A DNA stretch of 21,250 nucleotides, from positions 1 through 21,250 of the forward strand of contig CAICTM010001872.1 in the NCBI GenBank assembly GCA_903772945.1. The letters run 5' to 3'. Each line of letters begins with the position of its first letter. Position 1 is the first letter of the stretch. A model generated the notes under the pieces. That model was given only the letters and a program-made list of their open reading frames with translations, had not been told where the DNA came from and searched no databases. The position numbers were made by a program, and so were the translations under genes. Of this stretch, positions 8,263-17,360 are shown piece by piece. The DNA comes from Seminavis robusta. Lineage: Eukaryota; Bacillariophyta; Bacillariophyceae; Naviculales; Naviculaceae.

Positions 8263-8562
8263 CGTAGTGCACTGCCAGATGGGATCGCGAACATCCTATC
8301 ACTCGGCCGAGTTGAGGAGCACTACCTAGTCACATACGAAAATCGGGTGTTCACAGTCCACAAGCCGAACGGGTCAAGACGTGCCCCAAATGGACTGCGA
8401 TATTGGGACGCAAAGGAAGGCATCGAACACGAAAAGGACCACCGTGCGATGGTGACTACTGTAGCCGATAACAAGTCTAAGTACTCCGTTAAGGCCTACA
8501 AGCGTACTCTACTAGCTAGAAAACTGCACAACGTGATCGGAATGCCATCCCTGAAAGATTAG
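8263..8562 (+). pseudogene. Copia pol fragment, pre-integrase region
   Basis: The frame is open from 8263 to the stop at 8560-8562. It contains DGIANILSLGRVEEHYLVTY, then FTVHKPNGS, GLRYWDAKEG, TTVADNKSKYS and KLHNVIGMPS. The G-I-A-N-I-L-S-L...V-x-x-x-Y-x-V-T-Y...V-H-K-P-(N/D)-G series marks the linker between protease and integrase (the GAG pre-integrase region) in diatom copia elements. After the stop, weak similarity may continue to about 8660. Protease and gag are missing immediately upstream; an AT-rich, non-coding stretch with CTCTC runs (8160-8260) is there instead. It could be the same dead insertion as the gag at 6386. Confidence 0.75.
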
Positions 8563-8662
8563 TGGGTGCTTAAGACTGGGCATGTCAGCCGATCTTTAAA
8601 GCCAAACTTAAACGCACGGCCGAATGATTTTGAAAACGGTTTGGTAACTGCCGGATATCTGA

Positions 8663-9092
8663 GTCATTGGGTTCGCTGGTTGGCCAAGTAAGTGATTACC
8701 GACGACGTGAGGGTTAGGGTTAGATGATACGAGGGAATTTTGAATAATTAATGGTGGTTGTGAATATCTGGGGCGCAAAATAGGGTTGGGGGCTTGAGAA
8801 AACTAGGTACAGTACAGTCTACAGTGCTCGTTCCCCATGAACAGTGAAGATTGGTGTTCTTGGGCACGCAGGGGTACAGCTGGCGCGATCGCAGAGTGTC
8901 GAAAGGTTATTTAGGAGAGATTTGGGTACTTAGGAGTTACTTACTAGTAGGGAGCCGAGGGGTTACTTAAAGGACCTCGAGGTTGGAGGTGGTGGTGTCG
9001 TCCTGGAAGACAGTCGATTAGGCCTTAACCCCAGCCAAATCCTACTTCAACTTGGCCTCACCTGGGTCGAGATGGATCGCTGAAAGTCGTTC
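8663..9092. other. Gene-free stretch
   Basis: No coding sequence or clear repeat is visible here. A short GGGTTAGGGTTAG (8711-8723) is too brief to be a telomeric tract. G-rich, mildly repetitive GTTACTTA and GGAG sequence continues to about 8990. Confidence 0.4.
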
Positions 9093-9469
9093 CTATTCGC
9101 GGAGCGCGAATCGTTAGCGAATCGCGGTGCGCGAATAGATCAAACTCCGCGACTTCATCGCGACTTTGCATGTCTTCATACCTGTCCTGGAAGTCCCCCG
9201 ATTGGTGATCGTGGAAGTCGCGAAAAGTGGTTGAAGTCGCGCAAGTCCTTAAAGTCGCGATAACAGTCGTTTTAAGTCGCGCAAAGTCGCACAGACTCGC
9301 GCAAGTCGCGATTCAAGTCGTTCCAAGTCGCGATTTTGTACAAGTAAAAAGCAGGTAAAGTCGCACCAAGTCGCGCTAGTCGCGAAATCCACGCTGCAAG
9401 TCGCGATTTATTAGAATCGCGACTTGGAAACCGCGATAAGCGCGACTTGGCTCGCGCAAGTCGCGAAAG
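9093..9469. repeat. Array of AAGTCGCG motifs with palindromes
   Basis: At least twelve GTCGC and four GCGAC occurrences lie between about 9145 and 9466, mostly as AAGTCGCGA or AAGTCGCGC at irregular 9-25 bp spacing. Nested palindromes include CTATTCGCG...CGCGAATAG (9093-9101 and 9130-9138) and AAGTCGCGATT-tattag-AATCGCGACTT (about 9398-9425, 11-bp perfect arms). The array ends about 100 bp before the glycosyltransferase start codon. Confidence 0.8.
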
Positions 9470-9477
9470 TGACGTCA
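9470..9477. promoter_or_regulatory. CRE palindrome upstream of the GT64 gene
   Basis: A perfect TGACGTCA lies 97 bp upstream of the ATG at 9574, at the end of the AAGTCGCG array. It is a candidate bZIP binding site. Confidence 0.4.
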
Positions 9478-9573
9478 TCGGGGGACTTCCTGCCACTCTC
9501 TCACCATTGGAGTCAAAACAGAGTTGGGGAGTGACAAGCATCACCACTACGGCATCTAGGTTCATCCTTGGCC

Positions 9574-10692
9574 ATGTTGTCACCGCTGAATGTCTCTTCC
9601 GGTACCTGGTACAGGATGTCTCAAAAGCCAGGGTGGTTCCGTCGACCAGTTCAAATGGCCAAAGTGCAATGGAATGTGTTATCACCCAAGAAGAAGTTGC
9701 TCTGTTGTGCCGTGGGTGTTCTGATCAGCCTGTCCCTGTTTCTTTCTCTAGTGGACCTGATGTTTTCCACATACCTGTTTAACATCAAGAGTGGTGCTGC
9801 GACTATTTTATTATCTCCCAACAAGTTTTCTGTAGTGATCAATAGTTACAAACGACCTCGAGAACTCCAAGATGCCATTCAACACTATGCTTCCCGATGC
9901 AGCCACCTTGTTGACCAAGTATTCATCGTTTGGTCGGCGGACCAAGGAGATCCTCCCAAAAAGAAACCACACAAAGTCCCAGTCAGCTTTATCCCCACCA
10001 AAAATTCATTAAACAGTCGCTTCTTGCCCATTGACGAGGCATCTGATGCCATCTTTATGGTGGATGATGATGTCAGAGTCAACTGCCAGGCATTAGATTT
10101 GGCGTTTGCGGCTTGGAGAATCAAACCCTCTTCCATGGTGGGATTCTACCCTCGATTGGCTGTGGAAGACAGTGATGGATCCTTTGCCTACCACGCATGG
10201 CCGGTGCTGTTTTTTCGACAACAATCCAACTTGGTCCTGACCAAGGCCAGCTTTCTACACAAACAATACATGAAATTCTACAGTGATAGCTCAAGACACC
10301 CACAAGAAATTCTGGACTATGTTGACAAATACTTCAATTGCGAAGATATTGCCATGTCATTGTTGGTAGCAAATGTCACCCGTGACAACCAGGGAGTACC
10401 CGCGCTGCCACTGTATGTTGAAGCCAGTGTCACGGACCGAGGAATCTTCAATGGCATTAGTACCAACACAGGACACATGGGCCAAAGATCCAAGTGTCTT
10501 CATGACCTAGTGGCAATCTACAGATCTCATGGTTGGAAATCACCCATGGATTATGCATTCCCCTTGCGCCAAGCATCCTTTCAACAACACTTTCCAGGAT
10601 TTTGGTGGCAAGCAAAACCCAGCAATTTCTTTGAATGGTTCGCAGTGAGTTGTCGGACCAGTTCAAGCAAATCCAGTTTGAGGATAGAGTAG
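9574..10692 (+). CDS. Exostosin-like glycosyltransferase, GT64 family
   Basis: A 372-aa protein, starting from the ATG at 9574 (the frame is open slightly further upstream without an ATG). It has type II Golgi topology: a short basic cytoplasmic tail, a membrane segment at about residues 42-69 (LLCCAVGVLISLSLF), then a lumenal catalytic domain. GT64 hallmarks in order are FSVVINSYKRP (about 85-95), RFLPIDE followed by the metal-binding DDD at 164-166 (FMVDDDV), NCEDIAMSLLVANVT (about 255-269, with the conserved NCED and an N-glycosylation site), and GISTN...HMGQRSKCL. GT64 enzymes transfer GlcNAc-type sugars from UDP-sugars, as in the C-terminal half of animal EXT proteins. Here that domain stands alone without the GT47 half, as in EXTL2 and plant GT64 proteins. 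Donor and acceptor cannot be predicted. ATG at 9616 or 9655 are alternative starts. Confidence 0.9.
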   Translation: MLSPLNVSSGTWYRMSQKPGWFRRPVQMAKVQWNVLSPKKKLLCCAVGVLISLSLFLSLVDLMFSTYLFNIKSGAATILLSPNKFSVVINSYKRPRELQDAIQHYASRCSHLVDQVFIVWSADQGDPPKKKPHKVPVSFIPTKNSLNSRFLPIDEASDAIFMVDDDVRVNCQALDLAFAAWRIKPSSMVGFYPRLAVEDSDGSFAYHAWPVLFFRQQSNLVLTKASFLHKQYMKFYSDSSRHPQEILDYVDKYFNCEDIAMSLLVANVTRDNQGVPALPLYVEASVTDRGIFNGISTNTGHMGQRSKCLHDLVAIYRSHGWKSPMDYAFPLRQASFQQHFPGFWWQAKPSNFFEWFAVSCRTSSSKSSLRIE

Positions 10693-10891
10693 GAGGTACG
10701 GTACCGGCAACGGCAACGGTTCGAAGAAGCGCTGTCAGCACAACAGGAGCACAACAGCAGTTGATGCCGAGTCTGATATGATGTCGTTGGAGGACTTGCC
10801 TTCACACCTGCTGTCGCATTCACAAGCAAAAATCTGACAGTAAGGTTTTTGATGAGGCTGCGCATGTGGCTGCAGTCGGTCCTTGAATAGA
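10693..10891. other. Spacer with low-complexity CAACGG and CAGCA runs
   Basis: GGTACGGTACCGG at about 10696 repeats the KpnI-like palindrome theme. Nothing else is recognised. Confidence 0.4.
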
Positions 10892-11155
10892 ATGGTCAAC
10901 GGCATGACTGCTATCCACTGTTCCACATGCATGCCAAAAGGCAATATTATCTTTGAACGTGGTACATTCGGCTGTGCCACCCGTAACAACACGGCGTGTG
11001 CTTCTTGCAGAGCCTGGTGCCGACGTTGCGAACTCCCTTGGGCCCTCGCTGTGTCGTTGAGGAATGATGCCACTATGTTGCACCTCCGAGTAGCACTGAC
11101 TGTCACTCTGTGTTATTCCAACCTTTGCGCGGATTGTCTGTCTATGCAACATTAG
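10892..11155 (+). CDS. Cysteine-rich small ORF, unidentified
   Basis: An 87-aa frame from ATG 10892 to TAG 11155 contains ten cysteines in a zinc-finger-like layout: HCSTC, then GC, then CASCRAWCRRC (C-x2-C-x3-C-x2-C) and LCADC. After the stop, another frame reads HCTVHLMEDVCPCC (about 11170-11205), as if a RING-like finger continued across a frameshift. I do not recognise the family. It may be a decayed zinc-finger gene or the exon of a spliced gene, and chance is not excluded. No membrane segment is evident. Confidence 0.3.
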   Translation: MVNGMTAIHCSTCMPKGNIIFERGTFGCATRNNTACASCRAWCRRCELPWALAVSLRNDATMLHLRVALTVTLCYSNLCADCLSMQH

Positions 11156-11265
11156 CGTGCAATGCCCATTGCACCGTCCATCTCATGGAGGACGTGTGCC
11201 CATGTTGTAGTATGCCGTTAGCCATCACATCGTAACGAAACGGAAGCTTCCAGAAAGGAAGGCAC

Positions 11266-11313
11266 TGGAGATATCTTCATTCTCTTGGGGCAAGTGGAGA
11301 CATCTTCATTCTC
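11266..11313. repeat. Short direct repeat
   Basis: TGGAGATATCTTCATTCTC at 11266-11284 recurs as TGGAGACATCTTCATTCTC at 11295-11313 (one mismatch), just past the 3' end of the YadA-like gene. Confidence 0.7.
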
Positions 11314-11340
11314 ATGAAAGCTAGTTCTTATGGTATTGTT

Positions 11341-12305
11341 TCAGATCGAACCGACCACCAATGCCTTCCATTTAAAAATCGAACCAAGCATCCTGGATGT
11401 GACAAGTGCCGTTAGCCCTCCGACTACCATGTAGAACAAGGCATCCATTGTCGACGTGCTTTCGGTGAGGCGACGGCTGGCCCCACCCGATCCAGATCCT
11501 CCTCCGTTCATTGCAGCCAGCGCCTCCTTCAGCGACTGCATCTCCGCCTTCAATGTAGAAATCGCGTCTGCCACGTCCTCAATGACACTTCCATCTAGCT
11601 TCTTCAAATAGAGACGCCCTGACTTGTAGACACGCATTGCATCATGTCGCTTTTCTTCTTCGCAACCGACGCCACCTACATGTTCTTTCTTGGCGCATCC
11701 AACCCCGACACGAAGAGCGACATCTTCTTCACGAAAGGTTGGGATGACAGCTTGACTTCTCTGTTCATCGAGACTTAGTTCTGGAATTTCTGTGTACAAT
11801 CCAAGGCTGACCTCCCCCCAAGTATGGGCAACCGCATGCTCTCCAATGGCTGCGCTGGCATAACCCACAGCCTCACTTCCAGAGCCCAGACTCATTGCCC
11901 AATCACCGGTCGAAGCACAATCAATGCCCATGCTCACTGCACCTCCACCACTGGACCCTCCTGGCACCAATGGATCCGAAACGGTGCGGCTGTTGACACC
12001 AGCCGCAAAACTGCTGTTGCTGGCGGCTGTGGAGTTGAATCCAATGGCCATGGCTACATTTCCAGACGCCGACGCGAACTGCCCAAACGCATAAGTAGCA
12101 AATCCCGTCGCCTCCGAGCCAAAGCCCAATGCGGTCCCAGACGAACCAGTGAAATTGCCACAGCCAATGAGATGGTGACTCCACCAGCCTCGACACAATG
12201 GACGCCTCCCGCCGAGTAGACAAAGTCCTCCTGAGCCTGACCTTGGGCGGCCACTTGTAGTAGAGGAAGCAAGCGAAGAAGGCTAAAAGATAATGACAAT
12301 TTCAT
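11341..12305 (-). CDS. YadA-head-like repeat surface protein with C-terminal anchor
   Basis: A minus-strand ATG at 12305 begins a clear signal peptide (MKLSLSFSLLRLLPLLQVAA, cleavage likely near AQGQA). The main domain lies in another frame, open from 12282 to the stop at 11341. Numbered from 12198, residues 19-133 show repeats of the bacterial trimeric-adhesin head type, G-(T/N)-A-x-x-(F/I)-G-x-x-(S/A)-x-A, for example ALGFGSEATGFATYAFGQ and AMSLGSGSEAVGYASAAIG. Next come MRVYKSGRLYLKK (about 188-200), a heptad-like coiled coil (about 206-230), a G/S-rich linker, and a membrane helix (251-270) with a short basic tail. The layout suggests a secreted, membrane-anchored, probably trimeric surface protein. 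A shift of +2 (modulo 3) between about 12240 and 12190 is needed to join the parts. No good diatom-length intron was found, so an unusual intron, a sequencing error or a true frameshift remain possible. Confidence 0.65.
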
Positions 12306-13604
12306 CGTCGACGTTGTGGAGTGTGGAGTGTGGAGTGTGTACGGTGCTGGTTTTTAATGACAGCACAGATCTTCGATCAAGCATCGATATCCTTGATGAT
12401 GGATCGAGGGTGTTGATATAGATTACTACGGAATTACACTACATGTAGTAGAGGGGTAAGTGACTAAGTGACGCCAGCTGTAGTGGGGGAATGGATCAAG
12501 GGGTGCATTGAAGTGGCGGGGTTGGAAGAGGCCAGCCAGAGGGTCTGCAGGGGTAGTTCCTGATGAGTAGAGTGTAGGGGAAGCAGTGGCAATGGATCTA
12601 AGGATTGATACTAGTACAGTACGTTGACAGTGAGGGGCAATACTGAGAGACGTCTAGACGTTGCATTATATTGATTAGGGTTAAAGCTTTTTGCTTTCCT
12701 CACCCAGACCATTCGGTATTCGTCCTTACAGTTAGTTGTACTTTCACTATCCTTGCCACAGGGAACATGAAGGATGTAGTATGGGAGCGGTCCTTCCCCT
12801 TTTGTCCATCTGCTTGGTATCATCTTGCTCTGTGATCCACTATCTTGGTGGTGACATTAGCCCTCACTTGGAACTCTTTCACTACCACGAAGACCCGCCA
12901 ATTCTCTAATTGCTGCTAACTTTTGATTGCACATGTATTTGTTGCAGTTTTGCAAATATGATTTGGTCTCAGGCAGAATCCTTGCTTTGACAAACTGTAG
13001 ATCAGAAAAAGGTAATTTGGAGTGAATAGCTTCGGGTAAGCATCTGCGCGTTCTTGGTCTCAGGATGGTGGACAATCGTACCATACAAGACACACCGGCT
13101 GATGAAATCAGGTGTGCCTTTGTGAAGGCGGCAGGCCATCAAAACAAGGATTCATTCGGATCCAGAACAGGTTGCACTTGGGATTGGTGAGAGTGAAGGT
13201 ACCGGTACTCGACCAGTACCTACCAGAACCGGTACGCTGCAGAGTACCATGACCGGTGGCTGGGTGGATCTCAGTTCTTGCAGGTTGTATGGTATCGTAC
13301 CGTACATGGCGTTGTCCTCAAGTACCGGAAACTCACCCACCCATCAATGAAAAGCAATTATGAAAAGCCTTTTCATCTATTTTCAGTACCGGTACAGCTG
13401 TATCGTTTGGGATGACCAGGCATGCTGGCATGCTGGCATTTGCTTGCTTTGTGACCTCCAATCGCGTCACACTCGCCACTTTCAATACCTGGTACTGGTA
13501 GCCACCTGCGCCCAGCACGTGACACAGGCATTGCGCTTGACCACAAGCAAGCAAACAAAAACAACCACCCAAACAAACCATATTGCATCAGTGAGAAGAC
13601 GACC
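12306..13604. other. Intergenic region with minor frames and CCGGTAC cluster
   Basis: The YadA-like gene's upstream side has a GTGGAGT triple repeat (about 12316-12338). Two consecutive minus-strand frames, 12857-13093 (LQFVKARILPETKSYLQNCN) and 12611-12823 (GPLPYYILHVPCGKDS), look more protein-like than their surroundings and could be remnants or exons of one gene, but no domain is recognised. 13198-13392 carries repeated CCGGTAC motifs. CAAACAAAAACAACC upstream of 13605 suits a 5' leader. Confidence 0.4.
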
Positions 13605-14456
13605 ATGAAGCTGCTGTTAACCCCGGGAGAGCGACAACGAGCGCTGTCGATCAAGGCGGCTATCGAATCCGCGCCGTTTATCCAGAATCGTCCCGATTTG
13701 GAGTACGCCCATTTGGCGTTGTGCTGTTCTCCCAACATGAGTCAAGAAGCACTGCTCGAGACTGCGCACAAACTGCAGTGTTTTCGAGAACAATATGGCA
13801 TCCAGGAGACGGTCGAAGATGGCGTTCGGTCTCTACGAGAGCTCATGATGCAACAGCCAGGACACATCTTGGACATTAGTTATGTTCCGTCCGAGCAAAC
13901 CTATCATTGTGTGTCGGATTTTGCGAAATTGGATCCTTCCAAGGTGCAATCCGAGAAAGACTATCGGGTCTACCAATCTGCGTTCTATTACATCATGAGA
14001 GCCACTTCGACCAGCCCCGAATCCATGAGGAAGGGACTTATCATTTCTGCTTCATGCGAAGGAATGACTCTGAGGAGCGTCAATGTTCAGTTTCAAGAGC
14101 GCTGTGTCGCGGAATTGTGGAACTACTATCCAGCACTGTACAAGGAGATCACTTGGTACAATACACCCACTGCTGCAAACATGATGTACAGCATGATTCG
14201 AAAATTCATGACAAAAGAATTTCGCGACAATTGGAAGGTGGGCGCCATTGGGGACTACGAGGGACGTTTAGATTCCTTGTTTGCCATACCGACGCTGGAA
14301 GATGCGCAGGAACAAGTGCTGCAAAGAGTTGAATCTTACCTTCAAGAGCGCTATCACAATGAACAACATTTTCGACTAGAACAAATCAAAAATGTCCAAA
14401 GTCAGGAACAACCCTTTGCCCCAATCGTCGTTTCCCAATTCGACGACAACTACTAG
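13605..14456 (+). CDS. CRAL-TRIO (Sec14-like) domain protein
   Basis: A 283-aa single-exon frame starting at ATG 13605 in a good context (GACCATGA). Residues about 1-65 form a helical N-terminal region (SQEALLETAHKLQCFREQYG). Residues about 78-215 resemble a CRAL-TRIO lipid-binding fold: a beta segment GHILDISYV, a later KGLIISASCEGM in place of the usual D-x-x-G strand, then YYPALYKEITWYNTPTAANM, which corresponds to the YP-x-R-x-x-x-x-x-x-x-N-x-P segment of the family, and FMTKEFRDNWKVG. The C-terminal 55 residues are charged and probably helical (LEDAQEQVLQRVESYLQERY). Family members carry phospholipids or other hydrophobic ligands between membranes. The ligand is unknown, and the assignment rests on fold-level pattern, not strong identity. 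Confidence 0.65.
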   Translation: MKLLLTPGERQRALSIKAAIESAPFIQNRPDLEYAHLALCCSPNMSQEALLETAHKLQCFREQYGIQETVEDGVRSLRELMMQQPGHILDISYVPSEQTYHCVSDFAKLDPSKVQSEKDYRVYQSAFYYIMRATSTSPESMRKGLIISASCEGMTLRSVNVQFQERCVAELWNYYPALYKEITWYNTPTAANMMYSMIRKFMTKEFRDNWKVGAIGDYEGRLDSLFAIPTLEDAQEQVLQRVESYLQERYHNEQHFRLEQIKNVQSQEQPFAPIVVSQFDDNY

Positions 14457-16275
14457 TGTCTGAATCCCAATCCAGCACAAGGCTTGTCATAGATCGCGTT
14501 CAACATCTTGAAGAGTCACCGGCGATATTGGTGGGGCAATGCGCGTTTTCTCCTCCGACAGCACTGCTTCCGAGCTTTGAAAGCTTGCGGGAGCTCGCCT
14601 CCCTGTCTTCACTGAGCACACGACGGGCTTCGTTCATGTCCCAGCTTGATAAGCCACAGTAAAGCCTGCGAATTGGTTGTTTCCACGTTCAACAGTTGGT
14701 TCGCGAAGATCCTTCAAGCAGTCGCCCAGTGCCCGTCTTGGCCCATCGCTTTTCACGTGATCCAAGTGGATTGTAGCGATTGCTTTACTGAGATGCAATT
14801 GAAGCTTGTCAAGATTGGTCAGAGCCATCTCTTGTGTTTCCGATGGTGAACAAGACATGGGAGACAAGAAGACTGCAATCAAGGCGGCCGGAATGCTCAT
14901 GCAAGAGTTGAAGCGCGGCATGTACTGAGTTACTGGGTTGCGTTCTTGCCAACACACACTTTGGAGAACGAAACAGTGCCACCCGAAGAGACAGCTCCAC
15001 GTTCACATCAGTTCATACATAGACGACGAGGAATGTCAGTAGGAATGTTTTCCCCTTTCCCAATAGTCAAATCTTCAATCGTCTTGTCCTAGAGGCCCTT
15101 TGTTCTTTTGATATGCCGAATTGAAGTCACCCCATCCACCATGGCTTTTGTTGACAATGCATTTCGTGGCATTTCGCTGTCGCTTTCTACCAAGGGTTCT
15201 CCACTTGTCCTTGATGTTGACTTTGGATCGTCCCTCCAATCTCAATCCTCCAGCCTTGTTTCATCACGGGGGCTCTCTCATATCGTTGGTGCCGGTTCGC
15301 CGTTTGCGTTTCATTGCGGGAATAGCACATCATCACCAACCCCGATGTCCACGTCTGCACGAAACTGCCTCTGCCATTGTTCTCCGTCATCTGGATGAAG
15401 AGCAATATCCACGCATCCACGACGTGGGTGTTGTTGCTTCCCCCGTCCCCGTGATTGACCATTCGATTTCATTCATTGTAAGCCTGTGAAGCTACAATCC
15501 ATAAGCTAGGGAAGCTGTCATTCCCCCACGATTTTGTCAAGCCAACGGTCTTTTTTCTGCCGTCTTTGTCACATAACCGCCCAAAATAACGGCCTGTTAT
15601 AATGATCGCTGGAACTTTGATGAAAGACATTAGCCCCTTCGGCTCCTTGTGAATCTTCCAAGACAGGCTGAGATCCATTCGATTCTGAAAGTGTCACCGG
15701 TTGACTACGAATTCTGAAGAGTTAGGAAGTCAAGGTCGCTGCAACTCCCTTTTAACCAGGTCACGGAGGTGATGTTTCACCGAAAGATCAGGAACACTGG
15801 GGACACGTCAACCCCTTGCAACTGCAAAATAGATTTCACGAGGCTGTATCGCAGCAAAGATGTTTCCTGGGTGGTCCTGATGAAGCACCCATGTCAGTAG
15901 AAAAGTCGCCTTGTCGCCTTATCAATCTTCATGTTCCAAGGCCAATTTGGGCATTTGGGCAGAAGAAACAAGGTGCCGAACCATCAAGCAAGAAAGGTTG
16001 GATCATCACAACGACCACACGAACGCTTTGTTATCACAACATGTTTTGGTGTATCTGTTGATTTGGTCGTCATCCATTCATCCATCCAACGCACCCTCTC
16101 ACAGATCTAAACTGAACTAACTAACATAAAAGCGAGAAAGCATTGTTTTTCTCGCCACAATTAGTTAGCAACGTCCCAACCAACAGCTCCCCAAAAAGAA
16201 ATTGCTGTCAGTTCGGTTCGTGGTCTCATTTTTCTTCTTTTTCGATAGATCCACTTCACAACACAAGCATTCACC
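14457..16275. other. Long intergenic region, no firm gene
   Basis: Short frames are present but none carries a domain. The best is an 85-aa frame at 15141-15398 (+), whose ATG has a textbook context (CCACCATGG); its composition is serine-rich and no family is recognised. Near the next gene, GCGAGAAA and TTTCTCGC (16132-16139 and 16148-16155) form a hairpin about 120 bp before the start codon. CCATTCATCCATCCA at 16071-16086 is a short microsatellite. Confidence 0.4.
15141..15398 (+). CDS. Possible small ORF, unidentified
   Basis: 85 codons from ATG 15141 to TGA 15398. The strong start context is the only positive sign. The product is serine-rich (STKGSPLVLDVDFGSSLQSQ) with cysteines near the end, no signal peptide and no membrane helix. 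It may be chance. Confidence 0.2.
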   Translation: MAFVDNAFRGISLSLSTKGSPLVLDVDFGSSLQSQSSSLVSSRGLSHIVGAGSPFAFHCGNSTSSPTPMSTSARNCLCHCSPSSG

Positions 16276-17106
16276 ATGATCAGTATTACAGAGACAGCAA
16301 CGAATGTTAGCAACATGCCAGCAGGCAATGATGAACCCGTCTTTATCAGCTGTGACGCACTGCCACAAACAGCAAGCCCCAAGAAACCTGCCACCAACAA
16401 AAAGACAAAGAATAAACAACGGCAAACTCGCCGTGGATCCCTCTCGTTTTTGTCCAAACTCACTAACCGCAACAAACAGCAGCAAACACCACGCGATGAC
16501 ACATCCATTGCGTCGAGCATCAACAGCGCTGGAAGTGTGGTAGCTACACCCGAGTCTAGCAATAGCAATAAGGGATGCCTCAAGGTCCGAACGCAAAAAG
16601 AGTCACTTCGTCGCGTTCTCAAACCGAGCAGCACACGGTGTCGTCTTTGGACGGATGGTGGCAGTTCGACGGCATTGTTGGACCACAAGGCAGTTCGATT
16701 TTCGACGGCATCTGCAAGAGTCTTTGCCAACATTTTGTGCGACAATCCCGCCGTGTTGGAGGGTCCACCGATTGGGTTGGGATGGAACATTGTGGGAGAA
16801 GAATCAACACCGGTGGTCGATCGTCCGACCGCCACGGTACCTCAAGAACTGCTACTGGCCAAGTGGGACCGGGAACGCATGCTCATGATCCAAGGATATC
16901 CTCGATCGGACTTGCGTCAAGCCGAACGGGAAGCAGCGGCGATCCAATCCAGTCGAAGACGAAATGCACCCGGTGTTACCTGGTTGCGTCCCATGTTGCA
17001 GTACTTTGAGAACCACAAGAAGGCTCGTGGCGGTGGCGGCAATGTGGTTGTAAGGCGGCAACGAGTAAGGAGTCAAAAGCGAACTGCGGTGGAGGTGTCT
17101 GCTTAA
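16276..17106 (+). CDS. Diatom-type DNP...GPP...GW motif protein
   Basis: A 276-aa frame from ATG 16276 (context CACCATGA) to TAA 17106. Residues 1-135 are disordered and polar: basic KKTKNKQRQTRRGS (about 42-55), S/T-rich stretches and polyQ. Residues 140-170 carry VRFS...VFANILCDNP...GPPIGLGW, matching the signature I know from large uncharacterised diatom families (V-x-F-x-x-V-x-I-R-x-Y...L-G-D-N-P...G-P-P...G-W). Here C replaces the usual G before DNP, and the usual IREY core reads SARVF. A helical region (ELLLAKWDRERMLMIQGYPR) and a basic tail (about 240-272) follow. The function of the family is unknown. It is convergent with the methyltransferase-like gene at 17361. Confidence 0.8.
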   Translation: MISITETATNVSNMPAGNDEPVFISCDALPQTASPKKPATNKKTKNKQRQTRRGSLSFLSKLTNRNKQQQTPRDDTSIASSINSAGSVVATPESSNSNKGCLKVRTQKESLRRVLKPSSTRCRLWTDGGSSTALLDHKAVRFSTASARVFANILCDNPAVLEGPPIGLGWNIVGEESTPVVDRPTATVPQELLLAKWDRERMLMIQGYPRSDLRQAEREAAAIQSSRRRNAPGVTWLRPMLQYFENHKKARGGGGNVVVRRQRVRSQKRTAVEVSA

Positions 17107-17360
17107 AAATGCTATGATAGCTAGCTACATACACAAATAGATGATAAAATACATATAAAAAGAAACATCATTTATCGCAACAGCAACTGCGTATGATCAT
17201 GACTGCGGTAGGAACATGGTTTCCGAAGACTATTGATCAGTAGACTTGGTTAGCTACGTCGTCATTGCTCGGTTATGGGGTGTACCCAAACACTACAACG
17301 TCATGTAGACTTACGACGCCTGTCAAGAGCATTGAGTACGGTGTTACTACACATTTTGTG
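17107..17360. other. Convergent 3' spacer
   Basis: An AT-rich stretch (GATAAAATACATATAAAAAG, about 17141-17160) follows the + strand stop and may include its polyadenylation region. Nothing else was seen between the two facing stop codons. Confidence 0.5.

Noticed and set aside
8711..8723. GGGTTAGGGTTAG, telomere-like
   Set aside because: Only two units; insufficient for an interstitial telomeric tract.
9272..9685. 137-codon minus-strand frame
   Set aside because: It runs through the AAGTCGCG array and into the GT64 gene on the opposite strand; composition follows the repeat.
11824..12219. 131-codon + strand frame
   Set aside because: Antisense shadow of the YadA-like repeats.
16161..16835. 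224-codon minus-strand frame
   Set aside because: It is opposite the diatom-type gene at 16276-17106, whose signature motif and start context are convincing; the minus product has no domain.
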